The notes: generated from the sequence alone by a model not told the origin. 64,000 nucleotides of DNA from Streptomyces phaeoluteigriseus (GCF_001896135.2 NZ_MPOH02000009.1:148082-212081), one strand, 5' to 3'. Positions 26,424-36,327 are shown, counted from the first letter of the stretch. Made by a program: numbers and translations.

Positions 26424-28015
26424 ATGTCCGGTCCGCTTGCAAGACTTTCGACGACATGCCGTCGACGATGGCTCTCGCCCCGACGCCTGGTGGTGCCGGC
26501 GGTCGCCCTGCTGCTGTCGGCCACCGCGATGACCTCCGCGCCCGCCGCCGCGGCCGAGGGACCGATCGTCACGACCCGGTACGGCCAGGTCCAGGGGAAG
26601 GTGGGCGAGACCGCCACCTCCTACCTCGGCATTCCCTACGCCGCACCACCGACCGGGCCGTTGCGGTGGAGGCCGCCCGTCCCGCCCGCGCGATGGTCGG
26701 GAATCCGGGACGCCCGTACTCCGGGCAACCCCTGCGTGCAGCGCGTCCAGTCCAGCCCTTGGGGTGATCTCGCGGGACCCGGCACTCCGAGTGAGGACTG
26801 CCTGTACCTGAACGTCTACACACCCGCGCAGCGCTCCCTCCAGAAGCGACCGGTGATGGTGTGGATCCACGGCGGTGGCTTCACCGTCGGCTCCGGCACG
26901 TTCTACGACGGTGGCAACCTGGCGGCCAAGGGCGATGTGGTGGTCGTCAACCTCAACTACCGACTCGGCGCTTTCGGCTACCTCGCCCACCCGAGCCTGG
27001 CCAAGGAGTCGGCGCAGGGAATCTCCGGCACTACGGCCTGCTCGACCAGCAGGCCGCCCTGCGCTGGGTGCAGGACAACATCGTGGCGTTCGGCGGCGAC
27101 CCCGACAACGTGACGATCTTCGGTGAGTCCGCGGGAGGCGGCAGCGTCTGCCAGAACCTGGTCTCGCCCCGCACGACCGGCCTGTTCGACCGGGCCATCG
27201 CCCAGTCCGGCTGCGGATTCCCCCTGCCCACCCAGGAGTCGCAGCAGAACAACGGGCAGGCCTGGGCCGACTCCCTGGGCTGTGCGGACGCGGCCTGCCT
27301 GCGAACCAGGACCGCGCAGGAACTGCTCACGGCCTCGGCCGCCCCCACCGCCCGCTGGACGCCCAACGTCGACGGCAAGGTCCTCCCCCTGCAGGTGCCG
27401 GCCGCCCTGGACATCGGACGCTTCCACCGCGTCCCCGTCCTTCAGGGCACCACCGCCGACGAAGGCCGGCTCACGGTGGCGACCACCTACGACCTGGCCG
27501 GCCGGCAGCTCACCGCCGCGGGCTACCCGGTGGCGGTCCGCGCGCTCCACGGTGAACGAGCCGACGAGATCCTGGCCCGCTACCCGCTGTCGGACTACGG
27601 CACGCCCGCGGAGGCTCTCGGCGCGGTCCTCACCGACTCCCAGTTCGCCTGCCTGCAATCCCGCACCGCGAGCCTGATGGCCGAGCACACCCGCTCCTAC
27701 CAGTACGAGTTCGCGGACCGTCACGCCATGGACTACCTGAACATGCCGATCAGCTTCCCGATCGGCGCACCGCACGGCTCGGAGATCCGGTACGTCTTCG
27801 GCAGCGTCTCAGGCACACCCGCCCAGAACGCCCTGTCGGACAGCATGCTCGGCTACTGGACCAACTTCGCCAGGACCGGTGTCCCGTACGCCGCGAAAGC
27901 GCCTCGTTGGGACCTCTTCCCCAAGGTGCAGGTCCTCGCCCCGGAAGCGATCACCTCGGTGCTCACCTTCCCCGCGGACCACAAGTGCGACCTGTGGAGC
28001 CCGGCCACCGCCTGA
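26424..28015 (+). pseudogene. Secreted type B carboxylesterase, frameshifted
   Basis: Alpha/beta-hydrolase of the COesterase family. ATG 26424 has GGAGG at 26414-26418; a signal peptide with RRRWLSPRR and an AAAA cleavage region leads into GIPYAAPPTGPLRW. The oxyanion region is [14 protein letters not shown], the nucleophile is Ser in FGESAGGG, and a C-terminal His lies in IGAPHGSE. The frame breaks near 27030, where GGCACTACGG replaces the expected GGC AAC TAC GG (one A missing in the GNYGLLDQQ motif); the second frame then runs to 28015. The combined product would be about 530 residues, full family length. One base decides between an intact esterase and a pseudogene. Confidence 0.8.
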
Positions 28016-28198
28016 CGGCCGGCACCTTCGTGTGGCTCCGGCGGGGGGCGCGGACCGGTCGGCATCCACTGCCGAACCGGCTGGGTGACACCGGAGCCAC
28101 CACCCTTGCGACACGGGACGTCCACGGGACCGAGCGACAGGTGCCGACCGATTCCGTTCGCACGTGTGCCCGATGGAAGATCACCTAAAGTACGCGGC

Positions 28199-28939
28199 AT
28201 GACGCTGCAACTTGTTCAGGTGAACTTCAAGGCCCGGGACGACTCGGCGCTCGGCCGGTTCTGGGCGGAGGTGCTCGGCTGGGGTGTTTCCAGCGAAGGG
28301 CCCGGGGTCACCAACCTGGAACCCGTGGGCTTCGACTGGCCGGACCCGTCCGCCGTCTGCATCGATCTCGTCCGCGTGCCGGACCCGGAGACGGTGAAGT
28401 ACCGCGTGCACATCGAACTCGCCACCACCTCCGACGCCCATCAGGCGGAGTTGGTCGCACGTCTGAAGGAACTCGGGGCGAAGCCCGCCGATGTGGGCCA
28501 GGGCGACACGCCGTGGACGGTGATGGCCGACCCGGAAGGCAACGTGTTCAGCGTCCTGGAACCCCGTGAGCTCTACCAGGACACCGGGCCGATAGCCGCC
28601 GTGGTCGTCGCCTGCGCCGACCCACGGGCCATGGTCCGGTTCTGGGGCGAGGCGATCGACTGGACCGTCCACGAGCTGACCGACGACCGGGCCCTGCTGC
28701 GCTCCGTCAAGGGCGTCGGGCCGTACCTCGAGTTCCGCCGTACGCCCGATGACGAGGTCGTATGGAACCGCCTCCATCTCGACGTGATGTCCGACCCGGT
28801 CGAGGATCAGGCGAGGGAGGTCGCCCGGCTCCAGAGCCTCGGCGCGGTACGGGCCGACGTGGGTCAGGGTGATGACGTCTCCTGGGTCGTTCTGGCCGAC
28901 CCGGAGGGCAACGAGTTCTGCGTCCTGGGCCGGGGCTGA
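28199..28939 (+). CDS. Two-domain VOC (glyoxalase/bleomycin-resistance-like) protein
   Basis: 246 residues made of two VOC modules (about 1-120 and 130-246). Each ends with a very similar strand: WTVMADPEGNVFSVLEP and WVVLADPEGNEFCVLGRG. VOC proteins bind metals and small hydrophobic molecules and include dioxygenases, isomerases and drug-sequestering proteins; the metal His/Glu set is incomplete in both modules, so a binding role seems likelier than catalysis. ATG 28199 has only a weak ribosome binding site. Confidence 0.75.
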   Translation: MTLQLVQVNFKARDDSALGRFWAEVLGWGVSSEGPGVTNLEPVGFDWPDPSAVCIDLVRVPDPETVKYRVHIELATTSDAHQAELVARLKELGAKPADVGQGDTPWTVMADPEGNVFSVLEPRELYQDTGPIAAVVVACADPRAMVRFWGEAIDWTVHELTDDRALLRSVKGVGPYLEFRRTPDDEVVWNRLHLDVMSDPVEDQAREVARLQSLGAVRADVGQGDDVSWVVLADPEGNEFCVLGRG

Positions 28940-29065
28940 CGCGGCACTCCGTCCGCGCCTCTTGGCGCGCGGCAGTGCGCGGTGCCCGGCCCAGCCCTCC
29001 CCGGGCACCGCGGATCGTCCACCGGCTGGCCCGGTGCTGTGACCCGGCATGCCGGGCGAGCGCGT

Positions 29066-29761
29066 TCAGGGCGTCACCGGTCGGAGTGAGCGGTAGCCGG
29101 TCCGTCCACAGCAGGCCCTGTGTGAGGCCATGGAACGCCTCCTCACCGGGCGACCGATCCGCACCGACGGCAAGCTCACTAGGACGATCTCCGGCACGAG
29201 GCCGGCCGCAGCCGGGCCGTTGAACGCCCGTGAACCACCCGGACCGTTGCGGCTCCGTCCCCGGCCACTGCATCTCGTGGTCCGGAGGTGTCCCGTCCGA
29301 GGACGGAATCTCGTCGCTCTCCAAGAATGCTGCTCGCGCCGCGCGGACAGCTTCCTCCACAGCGGGGTCGGCCGGTCGGAACGGCCGCCGCAGGAGGCGA
29401 ACACGCCACCCGGCTCCAGCAGCGCGGCCATGCGGGTCCACCGGCCCTCCGGGTTCGTCCAATGCAGCGCCGCTGCCGCATGGACCAGCCCGTACCGTTC
29501 GCCCGGCCGCAAGTCCTCGAACGCAGCGTGCGCCGTCCTGACGCCGGCGGGCACGTGCTTGCGCAACTCGGCGAGCATGGACTCGTCGGGATCGGTCGCG
29601 GTCACCACGATCCCTCGTCGGGCGAACGGGCGGGTCGCCTTGCCCGTCCCAGCGCCGATCCCAAGGGCAGTCCGGACCGGATGGCCTGCGTATGCCATCA
29701 CCATGTCGAACAGTGCCTCGGGATACTCCGGCCGAAACCGTTCGTAGGCTTCCACAACCAC
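29066..29761 (-). pseudogene. SAM-dependent methyltransferase, frameshifted
   Basis: The first ~125 codons from GTG 29761 encode a methyltransferase N-terminus (VEAYERFRPEYPEALFDMV, motif I ALGIGAGTGKATRPFA, DPDESMLAELRKHVP, AAALHWTNPEGRW). After FASCGG near 29380 the homologous continuation (RPADPAVEEAVRAA, DEIPSSDGTPPDHEMQWPG) is in another frame, and the C-terminus cannot be followed in any one frame. At least one shift plus further decay make this a non-functional gene as read. Confidence 0.65.
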
Positions 29762-29848
29762 TCCGAAGCTCAGCGCGCGCCAGACATGCCGCGCATCCCG
29801 ACACGAGCCGCGCTTTCGGTGGTTGTTCCGATTGCGGCCCGGCCACGA

Positions 29849-29872
29849 GCTGATGTCTGATCACACATCAGC
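29849..29872. promoter_or_regulatory. Inverted repeat, possible operator
   Basis: Perfect 8-bp arms GCTGATGT (29849-29856) and ACATCAGC (29865-29872) with an 8-base spacer, about 90 bases upstream of the broken methyltransferase and 200 upstream of the I36 inhibitor gene. The size and spacing fit a dimeric regulator site. No regulator gene is adjacent. Confidence 0.45.
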
Positions 29873-30075
29873 GATCGGGAGAGGGATGATCGCGGACTGA
29901 TCTGTCACAGCGTCAGTGGCGGTCTGCCACCAGAGGATTGCCAGGAAGCGGACTTGTCAACCTGACACATGTGAGGTTCACGGGACCCGGACCGCTTGTG
30001 AGGATGTTGCTCACGCAACCGGCGCGCCGACCAGTGACACCGCGCCGCCGGGTACTCGCAAACGAGGGGAAACCA

Positions 30076-30456
30076 ATGCTCGACAAGATCAAGCGGACCG
30101 CCGCGGCACTGGCACTGGCCACCGGTGCCCTCGCCGCGACCGCTGCGACCGCGCAGGCCGGTACGCAGGCGCAGCAGGCGGACTACGCGGGCTGCCAGCT
30201 CGGCTATGTCTGCATGTACCAGAACGAGGCCGACTGGAACGCCGGCCGGCCCAGCCACAGCTGGTCCCAGTACGGCGCCCACAACCTCAACAACCAGTAC
30301 GGCACGAAGTGGGTCTTCAACAACCAGCACTCCGGCGCGAAGGCCCAGCTGTGCTTCGGGTACAACGGTGCCAACTGCACCGGCCTGGTCATCAACAGCT
30401 ACACCGTCGGCGTGGCCGACATCACGCCGATCAACAGCATCAGGCTCTACCCGTAG
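30076..30456 (+). CDS. Secreted peptidase-inhibitor I36 family protein
   Basis: 126 residues. A Sec signal peptide (KIKRTAAALALATGALAATA, cleavage near AQAG) is followed by a small domain with four cysteines: GCQLGYVCMYQNEADWN and LCFGYNGANC, plus VADITPINSIRLYP. This is the beta/gamma-crystallin-like fold of the I36 family, which includes the Streptomyces metalloproteinase inhibitor SMPI; many relatives are of unknown target. ATG 30076 follows GAGGGGA. Upstream (29955-29990) there is a CACATGTG dyad flanked by AACCT/AGGTT. A strong hairpin terminator follows. Confidence 0.85.
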   Translation: MLDKIKRTAAALALATGALAATAATAQAGTQAQQADYAGCQLGYVCMYQNEADWNAGRPSHSWSQYGAHNLNNQYGTKWVFNNQHSGAKAQLCFGYNGANCTGLVINSYTVGVADITPINSIRLYP

Positions 30457-30524
30457 TCCGCTCCGGCGCGACCGGCCGGGTGACCTGACCCCGACCCGTC
30501 ACGCCCACGTGCGGGGCATTCGAC

Positions 30525-30564
30525 GCGGCCGCCCGCCTCCAGAGTGTTGGAGGCGGGCGGCCGC
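30525..30564 (+). terminator. Strong hairpin terminator after the I36 gene
   Basis: A perfect 17-bp stem (30525-30541 with 30548-30564) with a six-base loop GAGTGT, 69 bases after the I36 stop codon. There is no T-run, which is usual for factor-independent-like terminators in very G+C-rich actinobacteria. Confidence 0.8.
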
Positions 30565-30925
30565 TGTGAGGTGGGTGGTGTGGGGCTTGTCAGGCGACCG
30601 GGTCGGCGGTGCCGTGGGCGCGGCGTCCATCCCCTTGTTGGACCTCCTACGCCCTCAACATCCGCCCGAGCAGGCGCGCCGTCCTCGCAGCCGCCGACGC
30701 CCTCCTGCGGGCGCCGGGTCGGGTCCACTTCGGCAGAGCCTTGAGCAGGTCAGGCGCTTGGTGAACCCAGCACCTTGGCCGACCGGCGCGGAACCCAGGC
30801 TGAATGGCGGTCCATGAAGGCGGCGTGGTCGACCTGTCATCGCAGCAGGCTCTGGTGCGCCGTGGTCGACGAGGCGCAGAGGCTGTGGGCCGGCATGTCG
30901 GAGGTGGCCAGTAGCCTCTGGAACC
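30565..30925. other. Intergenic, no gene recognised
   Basis: 361 bases after the terminator. Open frames here show no family signature, ribosome binding site or codon bias that I trust. The last bases form the leader of the 30926 gene. Confidence 0.5.
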
Positions 30926-31399
30926 ATGGGAATTGAGATCGATGTGGTGGTGGGTTACCCGATCAACGACGAGGTGGAGAGGGTGCTCGGTCTGGCCGAG
31001 GCGGTTGGCGAGCCCGTCACTGTCACGTTCCTATGGGAGGGGCGTGAAGAGGCGGAACGCGCCGTGCTGGTGCCCGCGGCCACGCTGGCGCTCTGGGAGC
31101 ACTGGGCTCCCACGACCTACCCGAGGGCTGGCGCTGGGGACGAGAACCGGGCCGTGGAGGAGGCACCGGAACTGGCCCACCCAGCGGAGTTCGGCGCCTT
31201 CACGCTCTTTCGTCGTCGCGTGGGAGGGCGCACGGCGGTCGCTCGCGAAGGCGTGGTGGTCGCCGAGCTACTCGACCCCGACGAGGCGCACTGGCTCCAG
31301 GAGAAGGCCCGCAATGTCCGCCAGGGCTTCATGGATCCGAAGCAGAAGGCGGCGTTCGAGGAGTTCCTCGCCCGGCAGGCATCCCTCGGTGAGCAGTGA
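30926..31399 (+). CDS. Hypothetical protein
   Basis: 157 residues, acidic, without signal peptide or membrane segment. Begins MGIEIDVVVGYPINDEVERV and ends in a charged helical region (EAHWLQEKARNVRQGF, PKQKAAFEEFLAR). No family recognised. The third-position G/C bias and length without internal anomalies support a real gene; the ribosome binding site is weak. Confidence 0.6.
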   Translation: MGIEIDVVVGYPINDEVERVLGLAEAVGEPVTVTFLWEGREEAERAVLVPAATLALWEHWAPTTYPRAGAGDENRAVEEAPELAHPAEFGAFTLFRRRVGGRTAVAREGVVVAELLDPDEAHWLQEKARNVRQGFMDPKQKAAFEEFLARQASLGEQ

Positions 31400-31812
31400 C
31401 GCGCCGACTCGTGCTTCGTCCAGTCGGGTTCTGGCACGACTTCGCGCAGCGGGCAGCCGGAGGACCCGGCGCACGAGCGTGCCCGAAGCGCACTGACCGG
31501 AGGCCGAAGCAGGCTTCTCTGTCGGGGCGTTTCGGCGAGCGAGTGCCTCTCGCGCGCCGCTACTGCGCCGGCTCACGAGCCGCCAACGCCCTCCACGGAG
31601 GAACTCGCCGTCACGGCACCCACGGATCATGAGGAGCAGCCTCGACGTCTCTTCCCCGACGGCAGGCACCGTGCGCCCGGGGAACCGCCCGCACGTTCCG
31701 GCCGGGGTCGTTCAGCCCCACCCGCCGCCACGGACTCGGGCTGCTCCTCGCCACGGACCTCGGGCTGCTCCTCGGGGGGCGCGCCTCAAGTCGTCCTGGC
31801 CATGGCCGGCGG
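31400..31812. other. Intergenic with a tandem near-repeat
   Basis: 413 bases between a plus-strand and a minus-strand gene (convergent ends). A 23-base unit at 31728-31750 is followed directly by a 24-base copy with one extra C at 31751-31774. No other feature recognised; no clear terminator. Confidence 0.5.
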
Positions 31813-32592
31813 TCAGTCGCGCACGTGCAGCTGGAAACCCGTGCGTCCCGCCGACTCCAGTCCCTCCTTGAGGTGCAGCGAAGGGATCTCGTAGTCGCCG
31901 AAGTTCTGCCGCCGGAACGCGATCGGCTCGGTCGACTCCAGGGTGAGCAGGCGCTGCTCCCAGGCCTTGGCGACATCGGGGTAGTCCTCGCCCGTCATCC
32001 GGTCGCTGCCGTACAGCACGAACGGCGGCAGCACCTCGATGCCCGGGTAGTAGAGGATGCCGTGCTGGATCGGGAACAGCAGATCGTCGATGGGGCCGTT
32101 GATCCCGCGCGCGGCGTAGTGCGGCTCCGGGCCGCCCACGGTCACCGACAGCAGAGCCTTCCTGCCCGCGAGGGTGCCTTCGCCGAAGCGCTCCCCGTAC
32201 CTGGTGTCGCTGTGCTCGCCGACGCCGTACGCGAAGTGGTAGGTGAACACCCGGTCCACCCAGCCTTTGAGGATCGCGGGCATCGTGTACCACCACAGCG
32301 GGAACTGGAAGATGATCGTGTCGGCCCACAGCAGCTTCTCCTGCTCGGCGAGGACGTCCGGGGTGAGCGCCCCGGCGTCGAAGGCCCGGCCCGAGTCGAG
32401 CGCGACCTTCAACGGGTCCGAGGCGTGGGGGCCGTAGTCCGCGGCGTCCACGACCGCCTTCCAGTTCATCGCGTACAGGTCGCTCACCCGTACCTCGTGC
32501 CCGGCGGTCTCCAAGGTGGACACCGCGAGGTCCTTCAGCGAGCCGTTGAGTGACTTCGGCTCCGGGTGGGCGTGGACGATCAGCGTCTTCAT
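31813..32592 (-). CDS. NAD(P)H:quinone oxidoreductase (flavodoxin-like, NQO1/KefF family)
   Basis: 259-residue flavoprotein. The N-terminus MKTLIVHAHPEPKSLNGSL is the FMN/FAD phosphate-binding region of the family, and FQFPLWWYTMPAILKGWVDRVF is the hallmark substrate/flavin motif. It should reduce quinones with two electrons, as protection against electrophiles. ATG 32592 has AAGGAG six bases upstream. It is divergent from an XRE regulator 148 bases away, the first of three such pairs in the window. Confidence 0.88.
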   Translation of the reverse strand: MKTLIVHAHPEPKSLNGSLKDLAVSTLETAGHEVRVSDLYAMNWKAVVDAADYGPHASDPLKVALDSGRAFDAGALTPDVLAEQEKLLWADTIIFQFPLWWYTMPAILKGWVDRVFTYHFAYGVGEHSDTRYGERFGEGTLAGRKALLSVTVGGPEPHYAARGINGPIDDLLFPIQHGILYYPGIEVLPPFVLYGSDRMTGEDYPDVAKAWEQRLLTLESTEPIAFRRQNFGDYEIPSLHLKEGLESAGRTGFQLHVRD

Positions 32593-32740
32593 CGGAACTC
32601 CTTCGCATCGGGTGATCGGGTGCCTTCGATCCTGGGCGCCGAGACGCCCTGTGTTCAGGGGCGCCGCTTCCGTCGGACGGGACTTCCTGGTATTGACAGG
32701 ACCACCTTCGCGGGCACCACCGAGCCCAATACTGGGAGGC

Positions 32741-33586
32741 ATGGACGATCTTGCGGGTTTCCTGCGGACCCGGCGTTCCCGGGTCGACCCGGGGACCGTC
32801 GGCATCCCCACCGACAGCCGCCGCCGGGTCGAGGGGCTGCGTCGCGAAGAGGTCGCGCACCTGTCCGGAGTCAGCGTCGACTACTACGTACGCCTGGAGC
32901 AGGGCCGCGCGACCCAGCCCTCCGAGCAGGTTCTCGACGCGCTCGCCCGCGTCCTCGGTCTCGACGAGATCGAGCGCGGGCATCTGCACCGGCTCGCCCG
33001 ACAGCGCCGCCGCCGCGCGAAGGCTCCCGGCGGACGGATCCGTCCGGAGCTGCTGCGCGTCCTCGACCTGGTCGCCGACGCACCGGCACTGATCATGGAC
33101 CACCGCCTGGACGTGCTCGCCGGGAACCGCCTCGCCGGACTCCTCTACGGCCGGCCGATGCCCGGTCTGAACACCGCCCGGCACATCTTCCTCGAGGAGG
33201 CAGAGCGCGGCCTGTACGCGGACTGGGAGAAGTGCACCCTCGACGTGGTCGGGCACCTGCGCCTGGCCGCCGGCAAATACCCCGAGGACCCCCGCCTGGC
33301 CTCGCTCATCGGCGAGTTGGCCATGGGCAGCGAGCGCTTCCGCCGCCTCTGGGCCCGCGCGGACGTGCGCGCCCGCACCCATGGACGCAAGGCGTACCGG
33401 CACCCGTTGGTCGGACTGCTGGAGCTGCACCAGGAGAATTTCGCGCTGCCTGACGGATCGGGCGTGGAGCTACTGGTGCTGTCCGCGGCCCCCGGCAGCC
33501 CCACCGAGGACGGGCTGCGCCTGCTCGCGGGCCTGGGCGCGGACAGCGACGCGCATCCCACCGTGGAGGCTCGGGCCCGCGAGTGA
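32741..33586 (+). CDS. XRE-family regulator with MmyB-like ligand domain
   Basis: 281 residues. The N-terminal helix-turn-helix is RRVEGLRREEVAHLSGVSVDYYVRLEQGR (written here in two parts: residues about 30-46 and 47-58). The C-terminal ~170 residues match the MmyB-like PAS-related domain (ADAPALIMDHRLDVLAGN, YADWEKCTLDVVGHLR, then YPEDPRLASLIGEL), which in related proteins binds a small ligand. It probably represses or activates the divergent quinone oxidoreductase. ATG 32741 follows GGGAGG closely. The shared spacer has GTATTG and CAATAC (32690-32695, 32727-32732) as a loose dyad. Confidence 0.85.
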   Translation: MDDLAGFLRTRRSRVDPGTVGIPTDSRRRVEGLRREEVAHLSGVSVDYYVRLEQGRATQPSEQVLDALARVLGLDEIERGHLHRLARQRRRRAKAPGGRIRPELLRVLDLVADAPALIMDHRLDVLAGNRLAGLLYGRPMPGLNTARHIFLEEAERGLYADWEKCTLDVVGHLRLAAGKYPEDPRLASLIGELAMGSERFRRLWARADVRARTHGRKAYRHPLVGLLELHQENFALPDGSGVELLVLSAAPGSPTEDGLRLLAGLGADSDAHPTVEARARE

Positions 33587-34060
33587 CTCGACAAGCCCAC
33601 CACGGTTCGCTCCGGCAGGCTCGTGTGCCGGGCCCGGCCGGGTGCGGCGCCGGACGTGGGCGTGGGCGTGGGTGTGGCAGGGGGAGCGGCTCGGCCGGAG
33701 GGCGGGACCGGCGAGGAGGGCACGGCGTGGTCGGCCTCGTGGTTTCGCCGGGGGAAGGGCTGGGCGGCGGCGTGGAGACGGGGTCACCCGCGGCACGTTG
33801 CGCGACGACAGGGCTCGAAGCGTTTCCCGGAGTCCCAACGCGGGACGCTGGCGCGGCGCTGGAGGTGGGCGCGGCGCCGGAGATGGGCGCGGCGCCGGAG
33901 ATGGGCGCGGCGCCGGAGATGGGCGCGGCGCCGGAGATGGGCGCGGCGCCGGAGGTGGGCAGCCGTCGAGACGAACCGCTCAGCGGTGTGAGCCGCTGCC
34001 GCGGGCGCCCAGGTGACGTTCCTTGCGACGCGTCACAGGTCGAGTACCGCGCGGAGTGCG
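33587..34060. other. Repeat-rich region before a TetR pseudogene
   Basis: 474 bases containing GTGGGC-type short repeats near 33655-33680 and six 18-bp tandem units (33850-33957). One frame through the units encodes MGAAPE repeats, but no supported gene includes them. No promoter or gene recognised. Confidence 0.55.
33850..33957. repeat. Six tandem 18-bp repeats
   Basis: Units start at 33850, 33868, 33886, 33904, 33922 and 33940. The central four are identical (GGCGCGGCGCCGGAGATG); the first and last carry GGAGGTG endings and the first one further change. Recent unit-level duplication is the simplest explanation. Confidence 0.9.
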
Positions 34061-34586
34061 TCGGACCCGAGCACCCTCTACCGGTACTTCGCGGGTCTGG
34101 ACGGTCTGACCCGGGCCATCGGCGAGGAACTCATGGGGCGCGCCATGGACAGCTGGACGGCCATCGGTGCATGGCGCGCCGACCTGCGCGCCCTGGGCAT
34201 GGCCATCCACACTTCCTACCTCTCCCACCCCCAGGCGGCCCTGCTGACCGCCAGCCGCGTCACCGGCCGCCCGAGGGAGATCGAGGTGGACGAGACGATC
34301 CTCGGCATCCTTCGCGGCGCGGGCTTCGGCGACGCGGACACCGTCGGCTTCCACCACGCGTTTCATCGACCTGGCCCTGGCCTTCGCCGCCCTGGACGCG
34401 GGCGCCTTCGCCATCAAGGACGAAGTGAGGGAGGCGGACGAGGACATATGGCTCTCCACCTACGCCCGGCTGCCCTCCGCAACCCACCCGCACATCGCCG
34501 CCACCGCACACCTGCTTGCGGACCGGATGGACCTCGGCGCGTATCCGGTCGTCCTGGACACGCTCCTGAACAGGGCGGAGGCGTAG
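34061..34586 (+). pseudogene. TetR-family regulator, 5'-truncated and frameshifted
   Basis: The translation begins abruptly inside the TetR recognition helix (DPSTLYRYFAGLDGLTRAIG) and continues as a TetR ligand domain (RPREIEVDETILGILRGAGF). At about 34362 an extra T in GCGTTTCATCGAC shifts the frame; the continuation FIDLALAFAALDAGAFAIKD runs to TAG 34584-34586 with a typical TetR C-terminus. The first ~35 residues of the DNA-binding domain are missing, replaced by repeat-rich sequence. Confidence 0.75.
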
Positions 34587-34782
34587 CTGGCCCCACTCGA
34601 AACCGGGTCACCGGTACTGAGTGAGAACCCAAGGCCCGGGGTGTCACGCCGCCCGGGGCGGACCAGGCGGTCGCCTTTCGCCGCTCGGGGCGGACCAGGC
34701 GGTCGCTACCAGGCCCCTCTGCACGAGTCCGCCTGCGCTCTCCCCCGCACCCGAACCTGCGCCGTCCTGGGCGCGTTTCCTG

Positions 34783-36327
34783 TCACCGGCTGCTCCGTGG
34801 GGCGGAGGGCTGGAGGAGCTGGTCGACGGGTGCGTAGTCGTCGGTGAGCGGTCGGGCATCGCCGATCCACGAGGTGAGGTCGTCGCCCGTGGCGATCTTC
34901 CAGCCGGTTCCCCTGGCGTCCAGCGCCTTCTGGGTCGCGCCCGGGTCGACCGGTCGGTCGGAAGCGAGGAGCACCAGGTTGCCGCCTGCGGAGGTGGCGG
35001 TCGGGTCGAGGCCGATATCGGCGGGCCGGCCGACAAGCGCGACGTGCTCGAAGCTCTCGCTGAGGGTGGCCGCTTCGGCACGCGCGAAGGCCAGTTCGCC
35101 GTGATCGATGAGGTTGGCCACGTACAGACCGTCCTCGTCGAGCACCCGCCGTACGTCGGTCATCGCCTCCAGCGTGGTGAGGTGCCACGGCACGCTGACG
35201 CCCCCGAAGGCGTCGCCGACGACCAGGTCACGACTGTCGGTGTCCACTCGCCGCAGGCCGAGCCTGCCGTCCTCGACCCGTACGTCGATCCCGGCTGCGG
35301 ATCTCAGACCGAGTTGTTCGCGGTCGATGCGCACGACCCCGCTGTCGATCTCGGACACGAGGCTGCGCGTCCCGGGCCGCGTGGCCGCGAGGTACCGGGG
35401 AAGGGTGAGCCCGCCGCCGCCCAGGTGGTGGGCCGTAAGTGGCTCACCTTCGGGAAAGGTGGCATCGACCACCGCGGCGATGGCGCGCACGTACGTGAAC
35501 TCCAGGAAGGTCGGGTCCTCGAGGTCGACGTAGGAGTGCCGCACGCCGTCCAGGACGAGGGTGCGGCCGCCATCCCGGTCCGGGTCGGCGACGACCCGTG
35601 CGCAGTGGTACTTCGTCTCCGCGTCGCAGCCACCGGGCGCGCCCGTGGTGGCGAGACCGCCGGCAACGACCACGAGTGTGAGCGCCGGGGTACCGCTCCA
35701 CCCGCGCGTTCGCCACTCGGCCAGCGCCGAGCCGGCCACCAGCAGTGTTCCGAGGCCGACCAGGATGCCGCTGACCGGCAACCGCGACACCAGGACGAAG
35801 CCGGTGAGGACGGTGCCGACGATGGCACCGAGGGTGCCGACGCCGGACAGCCGGCCGACGACCGTTCCGGTCTCGGCGAGGCTGGTCAGACGCAACTTGG
35901 TCACGATCGGCGTCACCGCGGAGAGCAACGCGCCCGGCACGAGGATGGTCAGCGACGCGATCAGCATGAGCAGCGCCGGCGCCCACTCCGCGGTGGTGCG
36001 CAGTACGGCGGGGGTGAGCGCCACGACCGCTCCCGAGATCCCGAGCGAGGGGCCGATGAGCCGGCGTGGACTGACCATGTCGGCGATGCGCCCACCCAGC
36101 CAGGAGCCCACGGCGATCGCCGTGAGGGCGATGCCGATCACCATGGTGCTGGTTTCGAGAGTGAGGCCGAGGTAGGGAGCCAGCAGCCGCAGCGCGACGA
36201 TCTCGACCACCAGGACTGCGGCTGAAGAACCGAACACGAGGACGACAGCGGCACGGGGTCCCAGGCCGTGGTCGCGCGGCGTGCCCTCGCCGACAGGCGG
36301 GGAAGACGATGCGGTCACGGACGACAT
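34783..36327 (-). CDS. Membrane-spanning spermidine synthase homologue
   Basis: 514 residues. The N-terminal half has six to eight hydrophobic segments (VVLVFGSSAAVLVVEIVALR, SLTILVPGALLSAVTPIV), and the C-terminal half is a spermine/spermidine-synthase-like methyltransferase fold (HHLGGGGLTLPRYLAA, DSGVVRIDREQLGL, DLVVGDAFGG). This fusion is widespread in bacteria; several members lack polyamine synthase activity, so the substrate is uncertain. ATG 36327 is chosen for its AAGG and the position of the first membrane segment. Apparently monocistronic. Confidence 0.82.
   Translation of the reverse strand: MSSVTASSSPPVGEGTPRDHGLGPRAAVVLVFGSSAAVLVVEIVALRLLAPYLGLTLETSTMVIGIALTAIAVGSWLGGRIADMVSPRRLIGPSLGISGAVVALTPAVLRTTAEWAPALLMLIASLTILVPGALLSAVTPIVTKLRLTSLAETGTVVGRLSGVGTLGAIVGTVLTGFVLVSRLPVSGILVGLGTLLVAGSALAEWRTRGWSGTPALTLVVVAGGLATTGAPGGCDAETKYHCARVVADPDRDGGRTLVLDGVRHSYVDLEDPTFLEFTYVRAIAAVVDATFPEGEPLTAHHLGGGGLTLPRYLAATRPGTRSLVSEIDSGVVRIDREQLGLRSAAGIDVRVEDGRLGLRRVDTDSRDLVVGDAFGGVSVPWHLTTLEAMTDVRRVLDEDGLYVANLIDHGELAFARAEAATLSESFEHVALVGRPADIGLDPTATSAGGNLVLLASDRPVDPGATQKALDARGTGWKIATGDDLTSWIGDARPLTDDYAPVDQLLQPSAPRSSR

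Noticed and set aside
28707..29864. Long minus-strand frame over the methyltransferase region as a separate gene
   Set aside because: It only contains part of the shifted methyltransferase in its centre; the ends have no family match and overlap the VOC gene.
33850..33957. Repeat protein made of MGAAPE units
   Set aside because: No start, ribosome binding site or continuing domain supports a gene across the units.
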